A DNA stretch of 64,000 bases from SCQP01 sp050747745. GTDB taxonomy: Bacteria > Acidobacteriota > Terriglobia > Terriglobales > SCQP01. Positions 8,307 to 17,800 of this stretch are shown piece after piece. The position numbers were made by a program, and so were the translations under genes. The stretch lies in NCBI GenBank assembly GCA_050747745.1, contig JBOGKM010000081.1, forward strand, positions 62,001 to 126,000, written 5' to 3'. Under the pieces are notes generated by a model. The model made no database searches and was not told the DNA's origin. It saw only the letters and a list, made by a program, of their open reading frames with translations. How positions within the stretch are numbered: position 1 is the first letter of the stretch; each line of letters opens with the position of its first letter.

Positions 8307-9626
8307 GTGGCCACGGTAAGTTCTGCACAGGCGCGATTGCGCGAGATTGAAGCCGCGGCGGCGGCGCACGCCAGCCTGCCGCGCGAGGCGGTGGTCAAGG
8401 AAGATATTCTCCGCACCGGCATCGCGTTTTCACCGGAGGCGCTGAAACTGGCGGCGCAATTCAAAGCCAAGGCGTACTTCATCTTCTCCTTCGATCTGGT
8501 GCCTCTAAAGGAGATGGAGCAACAGGAACACTGGAGTGCGCCGGAGGAAATATGGCTGGAAGCTGGGCCGTGGGGATTCCGGCCGACGATTATTTCCGTA
8601 CGCCTCAACCCGGCATCACCCTACCGCATCGAGGTGGTGGGCGAGGGCGAAGCAGCGCGGGCGGAACTGCGGCTGGATGGCGAGCCGATTGCCGGGATCC
8701 GCTTTCCGCCCGTGCCGGAGTATTACACGCGCACGCTGGCGAGCGGGAAGCGGGTGATCGAGATTGCGCCGACCATCGAGTGGGGCTACTTGGTCTATCT
8801 GACTGTGTTCCGGATTTGCCAATATTTCGGCGATCAGGAAGAGTGCCAGTTCTGCGACATCAACAACAATTACCGCCAGCAGATTCAGGAGGGGCGGCCT
8901 TATACGGGCGTGAAATCGGTCGAAGAAATTCTGGAGGCGCTGGGCATAATCGCCGCGACCGATTCCGCCAGCCGCGCCTACACCATCACCGGCGGCAGCA
9001 TTACTTCGAAGCTGAAGGGGATGAGCGAGGCGGATTTTTACGCCCAGTATGCGGCGGCCATTGAGGAGAAGTTCCCCGGGCGCTGGATCGGGAAGATGGT
9101 GACGCAGGCGCTGCCGCGGGAAGAGGCGCGCAAGTTCAAGCAGGCCGGCATCCAGATTTACCACCCCAACTATGAAGTATGGGATGAACGTTTGTTTTCG
9201 ATCCTTTGCCCGGGAAAGAGCCGCTACGTGGGACGCCGTGAATGGCACCGGCGGATACTGGACGCGGCGGAAATTTTCGGGCCATCACACGTGATTCCCA
9301 ACTTTGTGGGCGGCATCGAGATGTCGAAACCGCATGGGTTCACCGATGTCGAGGAGGCGATTCGCTCGACCGGCGAAGGGCTGGAGTTTTTCATGTCGCA
9401 GGGCGTGTGCCCGCGCTTCACCACCTGGTGCGCCGAGCCGCTGACGCGGCTGGGCAAAGACAACGCCGGGGGCGCGCCGCTCGAATATCATCTGCGGCTG
9501 CTGGAGACCTGGCGCGACACCCACGCCAAACACCGTCTCCCGGTGCCGCCGGGCTACGGCGATCCTGGATGCGGCCGGGCGGTGTTTTCGGTGAGCTCGT
9601 TCATGGACGTGCTCGGTAGCCGTTAG
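8307..9626 (+). CDS. Radical SAM protein with CX8CX2C cluster motif
   Basis: 439-residue cytoplasmic protein. Residues 171-183 read CQYFGDQEECQFC followed by DINNNY, a likely [4Fe-4S] site with spacing C-x8-C-x2-C instead of the usual C-x3-C-x2-C. Downstream elements fit a radical SAM barrel: YTITGGSITSK (glycine-rich, SAM-contact-like), VTQALPREEARKFKQAG, and FVGGIEMSKPHG. The family is recognised as radical SAM but I do not know its reaction. It starts at a GTG at 8307, is divergent from galK and converges on the MDR oxidoreductase gene, with stops overlapping by four bases. Confidence 0.75.
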   Translation: MATVSSAQARLREIEAAAAAHASLPREAVVKEDILRTGIAFSPEALKLAAQFKAKAYFIFSFDLVPLKEMEQQEHWSAPEEIWLEAGPWGFRPTIISVRLNPASPYRIEVVGEGEAARAELRLDGEPIAGIRFPPVPEYYTRTLASGKRVIEIAPTIEWGYLVYLTVFRICQYFGDQEECQFCDINNNYRQQIQEGRPYTGVKSVEEILEALGIIAATDSASRAYTITGGSITSKLKGMSEADFYAQYAAAIEEKFPGRWIGKMVTQALPREEARKFKQAGIQIYHPNYEVWDERLFSILCPGKSRYVGRREWHRRILDAAEIFGPSHVIPNFVGGIEMSKPHGFTDVEEAIRSTGEGLEFFMSQGVCPRFTTWCAEPLTRLGKDNAGGAPLEYHLRLLETWRDTHAKHRLPVPPGYGDPGCGRAVFSVSSFMDVLGSR

Positions 9627-10585
9627 CTATTAGTGACGACCAGCCGGCGAGAGCGTGGTTGGGCCTGCCAGAAGTGCTCGACTTCGGCGAGCGGGACACG
9701 CTCGGTGTCCACCCCCAGTTCTCCGCGGGCCGCGTTTGACATGACCTCTCGCAAAGCAGTGGCGAGCACGTCGCTGGGTGGTACTCCAGCGGTTCCCAGA
9801 ATCGACAGGGGCGCGGCTCGCAGGACGGCGGCCGGGAGCGAAACCACCGGGCCGGCGCTTTCCCCGACCTGAACCAGGCGGATTTCGGACTTGATCTCCA
9901 CAAACTCGTTCCGGGTCAAAGCGGCCAGCAATTGCTGGGTGGGCTCGCCCCAGACGAAGTCGATCACAACCTGGAAGCCGGGGGATCCCGCTTCCCGGAC
10001 GAACGCGTTGCGAAGCTCGGCGGCAGGCTGATCAAGGCGCACGACCGCGTCCGCGCCCTGCTGGGGTTGCGCGTTTAGGACCGCAGGGTTGCGGCCTGCG
10101 GCGACGACCCGTCCGGCACCGAGCAGCTTCGCAATCTTCACCGCCAGGCGGCCGGCTGTGCCCGTAGCCCCGAGGACAAGCACGTTTTCGCCACGGGCCA
10201 GCTTGGCACGGAAAGAGAGCGAAAGCCAGGCGGATACGCCGGGGTTTACTATCGCTGCGGCGGTGGCATCGTCCAGTCCGTCGGGAATCGGAAAGGTGAA
10301 TGCTGCTGGAACCACCGTGCGTTGGGCCATGGCGCCATAGGGTGGCCGGCATCCGCCGAAAAATACCCGTTGCCCGCCGGAGAGGTGGCCAACTCCGTCA
10401 GTCCCGCACACGACCGGCAGACGCTGTGGAGCAGCGTAGTGCGATCCGCTGGCGAGTTGCTTGTCTACGGGTTTGAGCGCCGCGGCGTGGACGTGGACTA
10501 ACACCTCGCCTTCTCCGGCGGCCGGATCGGCAAACTGCTCGCAGCGGGGTGCGGTGCCAAGCTTGCGAAGAATGGCTGCGTTCAT
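9623..10585 (-). CDS. Quinone oxidoreductase-like zinc-independent MDR dehydrogenase
   Basis: NAD(P)H-dependent oxidoreductase of the medium-chain dehydrogenase/reductase superfamily (320 residues), nearest to quinone oxidoreductases. The N-terminal GroES-like domain contains VLVHVHAAALKPVDKQLASG. The Rossmann fold carries VLVLGATGTAGRLAVKIAKLLGA, a variant of the AxxGxxG dinucleotide-binding loop. The structural-zinc cysteines of classical alcohol dehydrogenases are absent. No membrane segments or signal are visible. The ATG at 10585 is the only sensible start. The true substrate cannot be inferred; neighbours give no pathway clue. Confidence 0.85.
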   Translation of the reverse strand: MNAAILRKLGTAPRCEQFADPAAGEGEVLVHVHAAALKPVDKQLASGSHYAAPQRLPVVCGTDGVGHLSGGQRVFFGGCRPPYGAMAQRTVVPAAFTFPIPDGLDDATAAAIVNPGVSAWLSLSFRAKLARGENVLVLGATGTAGRLAVKIAKLLGAGRVVAAGRNPAVLNAQPQQGADAVVRLDQPAAELRNAFVREAGSPGFQVVIDFVWGEPTQQLLAALTRNEFVEIKSEIRLVQVGESAGPVVSLPAAVLRAAPLSILGTAGVPPSDVLATALREVMSNAARGELGVDTERVPLAEVEHFWQAQPRSRRLVVTNS

Positions 10586-10658
10586 TTGGCTTAGGCGGAT
10601 TGTACATTATTGCAGCGAGCAGCCGAGGTGAGCTAGATTAACGCCGGAGGGCAAGTTC

Positions 10659-12266
10659 ATGGCGGACAAAATGGGGCGGCGGACGTGGATCAAGACCATG
10701 GCGGCAGCGGGGGCCGGGCTGGCGCTAAGCGGGCGCGGTTTGCGAGCGGAGAACGCTGCGCGCACTGTGAGGCCGAAAGCGGCGCTGCCAGCTCAGCCGA
10801 AAGATTGGACCGGGCACAACCAAGCGCTGGATCGGTATTACCGCGCGCCCGGTTATCCCGCGTTTGATCCGCATCCGCGCCACCTGGGCGATTTGCACGG
10901 CTCCTGGCATGAGATCGGGAAGCAGTACGGCGAACGCGCGGGCGACCTGATCCGCATGGTGTATGAGGGCTGGTACCGCGAGCTGATGCCGATTCAGGGC
11001 AGTCCGGCGGTGATGGTCGATTATCTGCGCCACCAGAACGGCTATTACGAGATGCTGGTGCCGGAGGCGCTGGAGCTGATGCACGGAATCGCCGATGGTG
11101 CGGCCAGCGAGCTGGCGGCCTCGGCGTTTCCGCACCAGCTCACGAATTTTGAAAAGATCCTGATGATCAACAGCTATTTGGGGCTGATGGGCAGGCCGCC
11201 CAAGGGGGAAACCGCCGAACTGGCGCCGTGGGAGGAAGAGTATCACTGCTGCAGCGGCGCCATCATTCTGCCCGCGGCCAGCGGCGACGGCAAGACCATC
11301 CATTGCAGCTCCGAAGATCAGCACTTTTTTCCGCAGGAGTATCTGGTCAACTTCACTGCCGCACCCAGCGACAAGCGCGCCTACCGCTATACCATCACCG
11401 ATTCGGCGGGCGAGATTGGCAGCGAACACGCACTCAACGAGCGCGGCGTGGCGGTGAGCGGATACGCGGGCGGAGGATTTGGCATCCTGGGTCCGACGCT
11501 GGCCAAGCCCTTTTCCGGATATCGGCGGCCGGGACTGGATTGGCAGGTGGGCGATTTCTATGCAACCGCCTTTGGCGGCAGCGCGCAGGAAGCGGTCGAA
11601 CTGCTGACCGTGGGGCGACCGGAATACCGGGCCAAGTCAGGCTACAAGATCGTGATCGGAAAATGCACGCGTGGCGCCAACTGGATGGTCTCCGACAGTG
11701 GGCACGCATTCGTGGTCGAAAGCATTCCCGCCGACCAGAAAGGCATCGCGCGCTACGCTATCCGCAAGCCGGGCGATATGGGCGAACGTGGCGCGACCTA
11801 TATCTGCTCGACCAATAACGTCGAGGCGAAAGACAGCTACAACGAAGACAACGTCTATGATCCCGGGCATCCCATGCGCCAGCACGGCAACGCCGAACAG
11901 CACCCGAGCTATTTCGGATTGAACGGCATGGGCACACGCTTCTGGACGTTCATGTGGCTGATCCGGAACCACGATGGCGCGATCACACCTTCCATGGTGG
12001 AGGGCTGGCGGCGGACGCACTTTGTTTACGACCGCGACGGGACGCGCCACGATACGGCCGACGTTGACGGCAAAAGCGTGCCGACGGAGCTGGTGCCGCG
12101 CATCGGAACCTTGTGCCGTCATAGCAGCGGACCGGCGGGCGTGGATACGTTCAGGGGCATCAACATCTACGTGACCCTTTCGGTCGCGCAGGAGCACGCC
12201 TGCTACCGGACCAAAGGACGGCCGTGCGAATGGACCGGACCTTGGGACGAGACGCGCCTGACGTAG
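10659..12266 (+). CDS. Tat-exported C45-like (acyl-coenzyme A:6-APA acyltransferase fold) hydrolase
   Basis: 535-residue secreted protein. The N-terminus RRTWIKTMAAAGAGLAL is a twin-arginine signal. After it, GDLHGSWHEIGKQYGE resembles the conserved N-terminal block of peptidase family C45 proteins. Residues about 195-202, HCCSGAII, then supply the cysteine expected to become the N-terminal nucleophile after autocleavage (Cys197 or Cys198). Strands typical of Ntn hydrolases follow (GYAGGGFGILGP, TYICSTNNVEAKD). A GGAGG ribosome-binding site sits at 10646-10650. The substrate, an amide or peptide in the periplasm, is unknown. A phospholipase-B-like alternative shares the same fold. Confidence 0.7.
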   Translation: MADKMGRRTWIKTMAAAGAGLALSGRGLRAENAARTVRPKAALPAQPKDWTGHNQALDRYYRAPGYPAFDPHPRHLGDLHGSWHEIGKQYGERAGDLIRMVYEGWYRELMPIQGSPAVMVDYLRHQNGYYEMLVPEALELMHGIADGAASELAASAFPHQLTNFEKILMINSYLGLMGRPPKGETAELAPWEEEYHCCSGAIILPAASGDGKTIHCSSEDQHFFPQEYLVNFTAAPSDKRAYRYTITDSAGEIGSEHALNERGVAVSGYAGGGFGILGPTLAKPFSGYRRPGLDWQVGDFYATAFGGSAQEAVELLTVGRPEYRAKSGYKIVIGKCTRGANWMVSDSGHAFVVESIPADQKGIARYAIRKPGDMGERGATYICSTNNVEAKDSYNEDNVYDPGHPMRQHGNAEQHPSYFGLNGMGTRFWTFMWLIRNHDGAITPSMVEGWRRTHFVYDRDGTRHDTADVDGKSVPTELVPRIGTLCRHSSGPAGVDTFRGINIYVTLSVAQEHACYRTKGRPCEWTGPWDETRLT

Positions 12267-12307
12267 TGTGGCTGAGCAGCACAGATTGAACCCGGGGCAT
12301 CAGCAAA

Positions 12308-12332
12308 CGGAAGGCGATTCTTGTGCCTTCCG
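12308..12332 (+). promoter_or_regulatory. Hairpin sequestering the ribosome-binding site of the next gene
   Basis: CGGAAGGC at 12308-12315 and GCCTTCCG at 12325-12332 are perfect 8-base inverted repeats around a 9-base loop. The left arm contains the GGAAGG ribosome-binding sequence and the right arm begins inside the GTG start codon at 12323. In mRNA this would hide the site until opened by an upstream ribosome or by another factor. The pairing is seen directly; the regulatory role is inference. Confidence 0.4.
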
Positions 12333-13987
12333 ATCCTGCCCTGACTGTTGCCGTAGCCGCGCCGCGGCACTCGCGCCGGGACTGGCGATGGCTGGCGTGG
12401 ATGATTGTCGCGCTGGCGGTGGTGTCGCCATTCGTGTTGCACGGCATCGGGCACGGCGATTTCCTTTTCAACAATGACGAGCCCTCGCAGGCGGTAACTG
12501 GGATCTTTATCGCGGACCTGATTCGCGCATTCCCCATTCATCACGCGACCCTCTACGCCTACGCGTGGTACGCGCATTATCCGAATCTCGGCATACTGAT
12601 CTGGCCGCCGCTGTTCCATACGGTCGAGGCGTTGTTCTACATGGCACTGGGCATTTCGGCCGTTACGGCGCGCCTCGCTATTTATGGTTTCGCGTTGTTC
12701 GGGCTGGTGTTCTGGTTCCGGCTGGTGCGCGAGCTGGCGGGCGAACGCGCGGCGCTGGCGGCGCTGGTCCTATTGGCTTTGCTGCCGCGGCTGCTGCTGT
12801 TCGAGCAATCGGTGATGCTGGAAGTGCCGGCGCTGGCGCTCGCCGTAGCGGCGATTTTCTTCTGGTTCCGATATCTGGACAGCAAATTGCCGCGGCCGCT
12901 GTATACCTTCGCGGTACTCGCCGCGCTGTGTCTGCTGACCAAGGAAAACTGCATTTTTCTGGCCGTATTTTGCGTGCTTACGCTGCTGGTTGAACGCAAG
13001 CTGCGCTGGATCGTGAGCGCGGCGATGCTGCGGGCGATTGCGATTGTGCTGGTGATCGCCGGGCCGTATTACACGTTGAGCCTGAAGGTGCTGCATCATT
13101 TCATCGGCGCGGACGTGGTCACCGGGCAAGGGTTCACCTTTCGAAGCTGGTGGACGTACGTCTACTATCTACACGTTTTGGTCTATCAGGCCGGCATACC
13201 CGTGGTGGTGCTGGCCGTCGTGGGTGCGGTGACCTGGCGCAGGTGGACCAAAGCGGCCGCGGCGCGGCGCATGGCGATGTGGCTCCTGGCTGTCTATCTG
13301 ACGTTTCTGGTGATTCCGCACAAGGAATCGAGGTACGTAATCTATTGGCTGCCGGCGGCCGTCTTTTTTGCTGTGGGCCCGCTGGTCTCCGGGCGCTGGC
13401 CGAAACGAGTGCGGACCGGCGGGGTGGCCACGTTGGCCGCCTTGCTGATTTTCACGGGCTGGGAAGCGTGGAGATTTGAACGGCCGTACGTTTCCGGCTA
13501 TAAGGCCGTGGCGGAGCGGGTGATCCGCAGTGGCCGTGGCGGATTCGTGGAATACGACGGGCTGCTGCCGGGGGACTTCATTTTTTATATGCGCGCGCTG
13601 GATCCCAGTCGGTCGTGGGTCGTGCTGCGCAAGGAGCTCTACGTTCACGACTGGGTGCCGGCATGGGGATCGAAGCAACTGGTCCACAGCCAAGCGGATG
13701 TGCGCACCGTGCTGGCGCGCTACGGGGTGCGCTACGTGGTGGTAGACAACAGCCCGCCCATGTATCAGGCGCAAACGCTCCTGCGCGAGGTGGTGCATCA
13801 GCCGCCGTACCGGCTGTTAGCAGCGTATCCGGTGAGCACGAACGTAAGCGATATACGCGGCGAAACGCTCTACCTTTATGAAAACCCCCAGGCAGCGCCG
13901 CCGACCGCCAAGGAGTTGGTCCTGCCGATGATGACGATCTCGCACTCGATCAGGATTCCCATGAATGAGCTGAAGCTGGGGCGATGA
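12323..13987 (+). CDS. GT39/ArnT-like polytopic glycosyltransferase
   Basis: 554-residue membrane protein with about ten hydrophobic segments in the first 400 residues and a soluble C-terminal domain. The first loop carries NNDEPSQAV; an acidic residue there is characteristic of GT-C glycosyltransferases (PMT/ArnT/Alg types) that use polyprenyl-phosphate sugars on the outer face of the inner membrane. The start is a GTG at 12323 with GGAAGG nine bases upstream. The stop overlaps the following GT2 gene (ATGA), so the two are probably translated together. A GT2 enzyme that makes a polyprenyl-phosphate sugar and a GT-C enzyme that uses it would be a logical pair. Acceptor unknown. Confidence 0.75.
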   Translation: MPSDPALTVAVAAPRHSRRDWRWLAWMIVALAVVSPFVLHGIGHGDFLFNNDEPSQAVTGIFIADLIRAFPIHHATLYAYAWYAHYPNLGILIWPPLFHTVEALFYMALGISAVTARLAIYGFALFGLVFWFRLVRELAGERAALAALVLLALLPRLLLFEQSVMLEVPALALAVAAIFFWFRYLDSKLPRPLYTFAVLAALCLLTKENCIFLAVFCVLTLLVERKLRWIVSAAMLRAIAIVLVIAGPYYTLSLKVLHHFIGADVVTGQGFTFRSWWTYVYYLHVLVYQAGIPVVVLAVVGAVTWRRWTKAAAARRMAMWLLAVYLTFLVIPHKESRYVIYWLPAAVFFAVGPLVSGRWPKRVRTGGVATLAALLIFTGWEAWRFERPYVSGYKAVAERVIRSGRGGFVEYDGLLPGDFIFYMRALDPSRSWVVLRKELYVHDWVPAWGSKQLVHSQADVRTVLARYGVRYVVVDNSPPMYQAQTLLREVVHQPPYRLLAAYPVSTNVSDIRGETLYLYENPQAAPPTAKELVLPMMTISHSIRIPMNELKLGR

Positions 13988-14739
13988 AGGAGCAAGGACG
14001 GCAGGCGACTCTGCCAGGGGTCCACGAAGCCGCAGTCGCGGATTTGAGCGTTGTCATTCCCGCGTACAACGAGGCGCGGCGGCTGCCGGCGACGCTGAAT
14101 ACGCTGAGCGCGTATTTCGCGGGGCAGAACCGCGCGGTGGAAGTCATTGTCGTGGACGACGGGTCGAGCGATGGCACCGGAGAGCTGGAGCTGCCGCGCT
14201 CGCGGCCGGGAGGAGTGAGGTGGATACAGCTGCGCAACCAGCACAATCGCGGCAAAGGATTCAGCGTGCGGCGGGGCATGCTGGCGGCGAGCGGCGAGCG
14301 GCGGCTCTTTACCGATGCGGATCTGTCGGCGCCGATTGAAGAGCTGGAGAAGCTGGAGCGGGCGCTCGATGGCGGCGCCGACATCGCCATCGGGAGCCGG
14401 TGCCGGCGCGAGCTGATTCGGGCGCACCAACCGCGGCTGCGGGAACACGCCGGGCGCGTGTTCAACTGCATGGTCCGGCTCGGGCTGGGCTTGCCTTTCC
14501 GCGATACGCAGTGCGGATTCAAGCTGTTCCGCCACGCAGCGGCGGCGTCGGTGTTTCCGCGGCAGCTGAGCGAGGGGTGGGGCTTTGATCCCGAGCTATT
14601 GTTCCTGGCGCGGCGGATGGGATTCCGGATCGAGGAAGTGCCGGTGGTGTGGTCGCACGCCGAAGGCGCCAAGATTCACATGCTGGGCGACAGCCTGCGG
14701 ATGGCGGGAGATATTCTGGCGATCCGGCGGCGGCGATAG
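13984..14739 (+). CDS. GT2 glycosyltransferase, dolichyl/polyprenyl-phosphate glucosyltransferase-like
   Basis: 251-residue cytoplasmic or peripheral GT-A glycosyltransferase. LSVVIPAYNEARRLPATL opens the nucleotide-sugar-binding domain, then VIVVDDGSSDGT, and the metal-binding DxD region is FTDADLSAPIEEL (about residue 108-120). DTQCGFKLFR and SEGWGFDPELLFLA are typical of the Alg5/DPG-synthase branch, so it probably loads glucose or a related sugar onto a polyprenyl phosphate for the upstream membrane transferase, with which it overlaps by four bases. It lacks the C-terminal membrane helices of some relatives. Confidence 0.85.
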   Translation: MKEQGRQATLPGVHEAAVADLSVVIPAYNEARRLPATLNTLSAYFAGQNRAVEVIVVDDGSSDGTGELELPRSRPGGVRWIQLRNQHNRGKGFSVRRGMLAASGERRLFTDADLSAPIEELEKLERALDGGADIAIGSRCRRELIRAHQPRLREHAGRVFNCMVRLGLGLPFRDTQCGFKLFRHAAAASVFPRQLSEGWGFDPELLFLARRMGFRIEEVPVVWSHAEGAKIHMLGDSLRMAGDILAIRRRR

Positions 14740-14764
14740 CCCCTTCTTCAGTCCGGGTCAAAAT

Positions 14765-14793
14765 CACGCGCGGACCCGCGGGGCCCGCGCGTG
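14765..14793. terminator. Candidate bidirectional terminator hairpin
   Basis: CACGCGCGG at 14765-14773 pairs perfectly with CCGCGCGTG at 14785-14793, and the loop contains a further CCC/GGG pairing. It lies in the 73-base gap between two convergent genes (GT2 and the sortilin-like gene), where a shared terminator is expected. No T-run follows on either strand, so intrinsic termination would be weak or non-canonical. Confidence 0.4.
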
Positions 14794-14812
14794 GGTTGGA
14801 ACAGCGCCGGCG

Positions 14813-17800
14813 CTATTTGCGGCGGCGTGTGGCGGCGGCAGCACGCACGCTGGCACTGGCCGGCAACGTGATGGGATCGCCGACAGCCAGGGTGATCGCG
14901 TGGCTGCGGGCGGCCATCTTGTTGAAGGCTACGGCGTCGGTGCGCAGGAGCTGGTTGTAGCCCGACAAGTAACCCTGGAGCTGGCCGAGCAGCGAATGCC
15001 ACAGGGCCACATCGGTGGGCCGGGGCGGAGTGTCATAGACACCACCCAAGTTGCGGTAGGCGCTCTGGAACTGCTGCTGGAAGTCGGTCAGATAGGCCGT
15101 GGCTTCATTCTTGCTCTGCTCTGGATTGAACAGAACGTACTCCATTTTGGCCACCTTGCGGGAGAGTGCGTGCGCCGAGCCGATCACATCCTCGTAGTTA
15201 CCCGAGCCGGTCGTGTCCAGCGTCTTCATGCTGGTCTGGACTGCCCCCAACTGCGTTTTCATGCTCTGCAGGCCGGTGAGCATTTCGTTCAGGGCCGAGA
15301 GCTGGTCGCGCGCTTCGAGTGAATCCTTCAGCGTGATTCGTGCATCGGCGAGGGCGTCGGCGGGATGCGGCCAGCGCGGATCCTCGGCGACACGCACGGT
15401 TTGCGACTGCGGTGGCAGGCCGGCCACGGTCACGGTTACAGTGTAAACACCGGGAACGGCGGCCGGACCGGCATCGGGTGCGGCCTTGCCGGGCGTGCCG
15501 CGTGAGCGGAAGAAGAAGCCGAAGCCGCCGCTGCTATGCGGCAGCACGGCCGTGACCGGACCGTCGTAGTTGCCGCGCCAAGTGACCACATTCAGGCCCT
15601 GGTTGCCAGTACCGGAGAGGGTGGTCACTGGGTTGCCGTGACTATCGGCAATGGCGACCTTGACCCGATTCTTACCCCTGTGCGCAGAGCCAAGGTTGTA
15701 GTAAATCTGCGCGCCGCCGGCGCCGCCGAAGAAGAAACCACCGCCGCCCACCTTGCCGCCGCGCAGGCGGTAGTCGGTCTCGATGGGGAAGACGGTGAGC
15801 GGAGCGCTGGCAACTTCAGAGGTGGTCTGCTCCAGCGGGATGATGTCGTTCATCACCCAAATGCCACGGCCGTGGGTGGCGACCAGCAGATCGTGAGTCT
15901 TTTTCACGAACTGGATGTCGTAGACGTCCACGGTCGGGAAGCCGCGCTTGAGCGAGGTCCAGTTGGCGCCATCATCGCGGGAATAGAACAGGCCGGTCGA
16001 GGTGCCCACCACCAGGAAGCCCTTTTCATTCGGATCCTCGCGAACGACGCGGGCGGAGGCGTCCGGCGGCAGGCCGGCGGAAATCGAGGTCCAGGTCTGC
16101 CCGCCGTCGGTGGTTTTGAAGACGTAGGGCGCATTGTCGTCGCTCATATGACGATCAATGGCGACGTAGCAGGTGTTGGGATCGAAGGGCGAAACCTCAA
16201 TCTGCTGGACACGGCCCCAGGGCGGAAGGCCCTGAATGTTGGTATCCACGCGGGTCCAGGTCTGCCCGCCGTTGTGGGTGACCTCGATGGCGCCGTCGTC
16301 GGCCCCGGTCCAGATTGTGCTGGGATCGGTCGGCGAAAGAGCTATCGAGAGAATGGTGTCGTAGGCTTCCGCGCCGGTAATGTCCTTGACCACCATGCCG
16401 CCGCTCTGGACTTGCTTGGATTTATCGTTGCGCGTGAGATCGGGGCTGATGACCTTCCAACTGTAGCCGCCGTCGGTGGAATGGAACAGCACGTTGCCGC
16501 CGATGTAGACGCTGTTGGAGTTGGTGGGGCTGACCTCGATGGGGGTGGTCCAGTTGAAGCGGTATTTCAGATCGGACTGCTTCACGTCGGCCACGCCCAG
16601 CTCATAGGGAATGATGCTGGTGGACAGGCCGTTGCTGATGTTGAGGCGCGAGGCAGAGCCGTTCTGCGACTCGGCGTAGATAATGTGCGGATTGGAGGGG
16701 GCGAAAACAGCGTACTGGCCGTCGCCGCCGGCCACCACCGACCAGTTCATGGTGCTGTTGCGCGAGGAGGGCCCGCACCAGGCGTTGTTGTCCTGCAGGC
16801 CGGCGCAGAGGTTGTAGGCCGGCTCATTGCTGGCCGAGACCATGTAGTCCTCTTCGATGGGGATGGTATCGAGGAAACGGAAGTGCAGGCCGGCGTCGTA
16901 GGACAGGTACACGCCGCCGTCGTTGCCTTCGAGGATGCGGTTCGGGTTTTCGGGATCAATCCACATGCTGTGGTTGTCGGCATGGACGCGGCCGGTAGGT
17001 TTGAGCGTCTTGCCGCCGTCGGTGGAGTAGCTCAGCGAAGTGGAGAGGAAATAGATCTTGTCGGGGTTATTGGGCGCGACCACAAAGCGGCTGAAGTAGA
17101 ACGGCCGGGCGTCAATGCCATCGTTGTCGCTGACCGCGGTCCAATGCAGGCCGGCGTCGGTGGATTTGTAGAACAGGCCGGTCTTGGACTGGACAATGGC
17201 GTAGGCGATACTGGGAGCGCTGGGCGCAAAGCCGACGCCGATGCGGCCGTAGGGGCCGCGGGCAAGGCCGGCGGTAATTTTGGTCCAGGTGTCGCCGCCA
17301 TCGGTCGAGCGGTAGAGGCCGCTGCCGGGCCCGCCGTCATCGAGTGCCCAGGGATGGCGCACGACATCCCACATGCCCGCCAGTAGCACCTGCGGATTGC
17401 CGGGCTGCATCGCCAGCGATATGGCACCGGTGTGATCGTTGACGTAAAGCGTTTTCGTCCAGGTCTTGCCGCCATCGGTGGTTTTATAGACGCCGCGGTT
17501 GTCGTTGGGGCCGAAGGCATGGCCGAGGACCGCGACCCAGACCTCGTCGGGGTTGGTAGGATTGACAAGAACCTTCGAGATCTGGCCGGAGTTATGGAAG
17601 ATCTGGGGCGCGATTTCCTGCCAGGTGGCGCCGCCATCAGGCGAGAAATAGAGGCCGTGCCCGACGATCACGTCGTTGCGAATGTTGGGCTCGCCCGTGC
17701 CAACCCAGACCTCGTTGGGATTGGAAGGCGCCAGGGCGACCCAGCCGATCGAAGCGGTCGCCTCGTGGGTGAAAATCGCTTTCCAGGTGTTGCCGCCATC

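Noticed and set aside
15536..17386. Long 616-codon frame on the + strand antisense to sortilin-like copy A, and a 703-codon one antisense to copy B.
   Set aside because: Both are mirror frames of high-GC repetitive coding sequence. They lack ribosome-binding sites and recognisable domains, while the minus-strand frames have signal peptides and Asp boxes.
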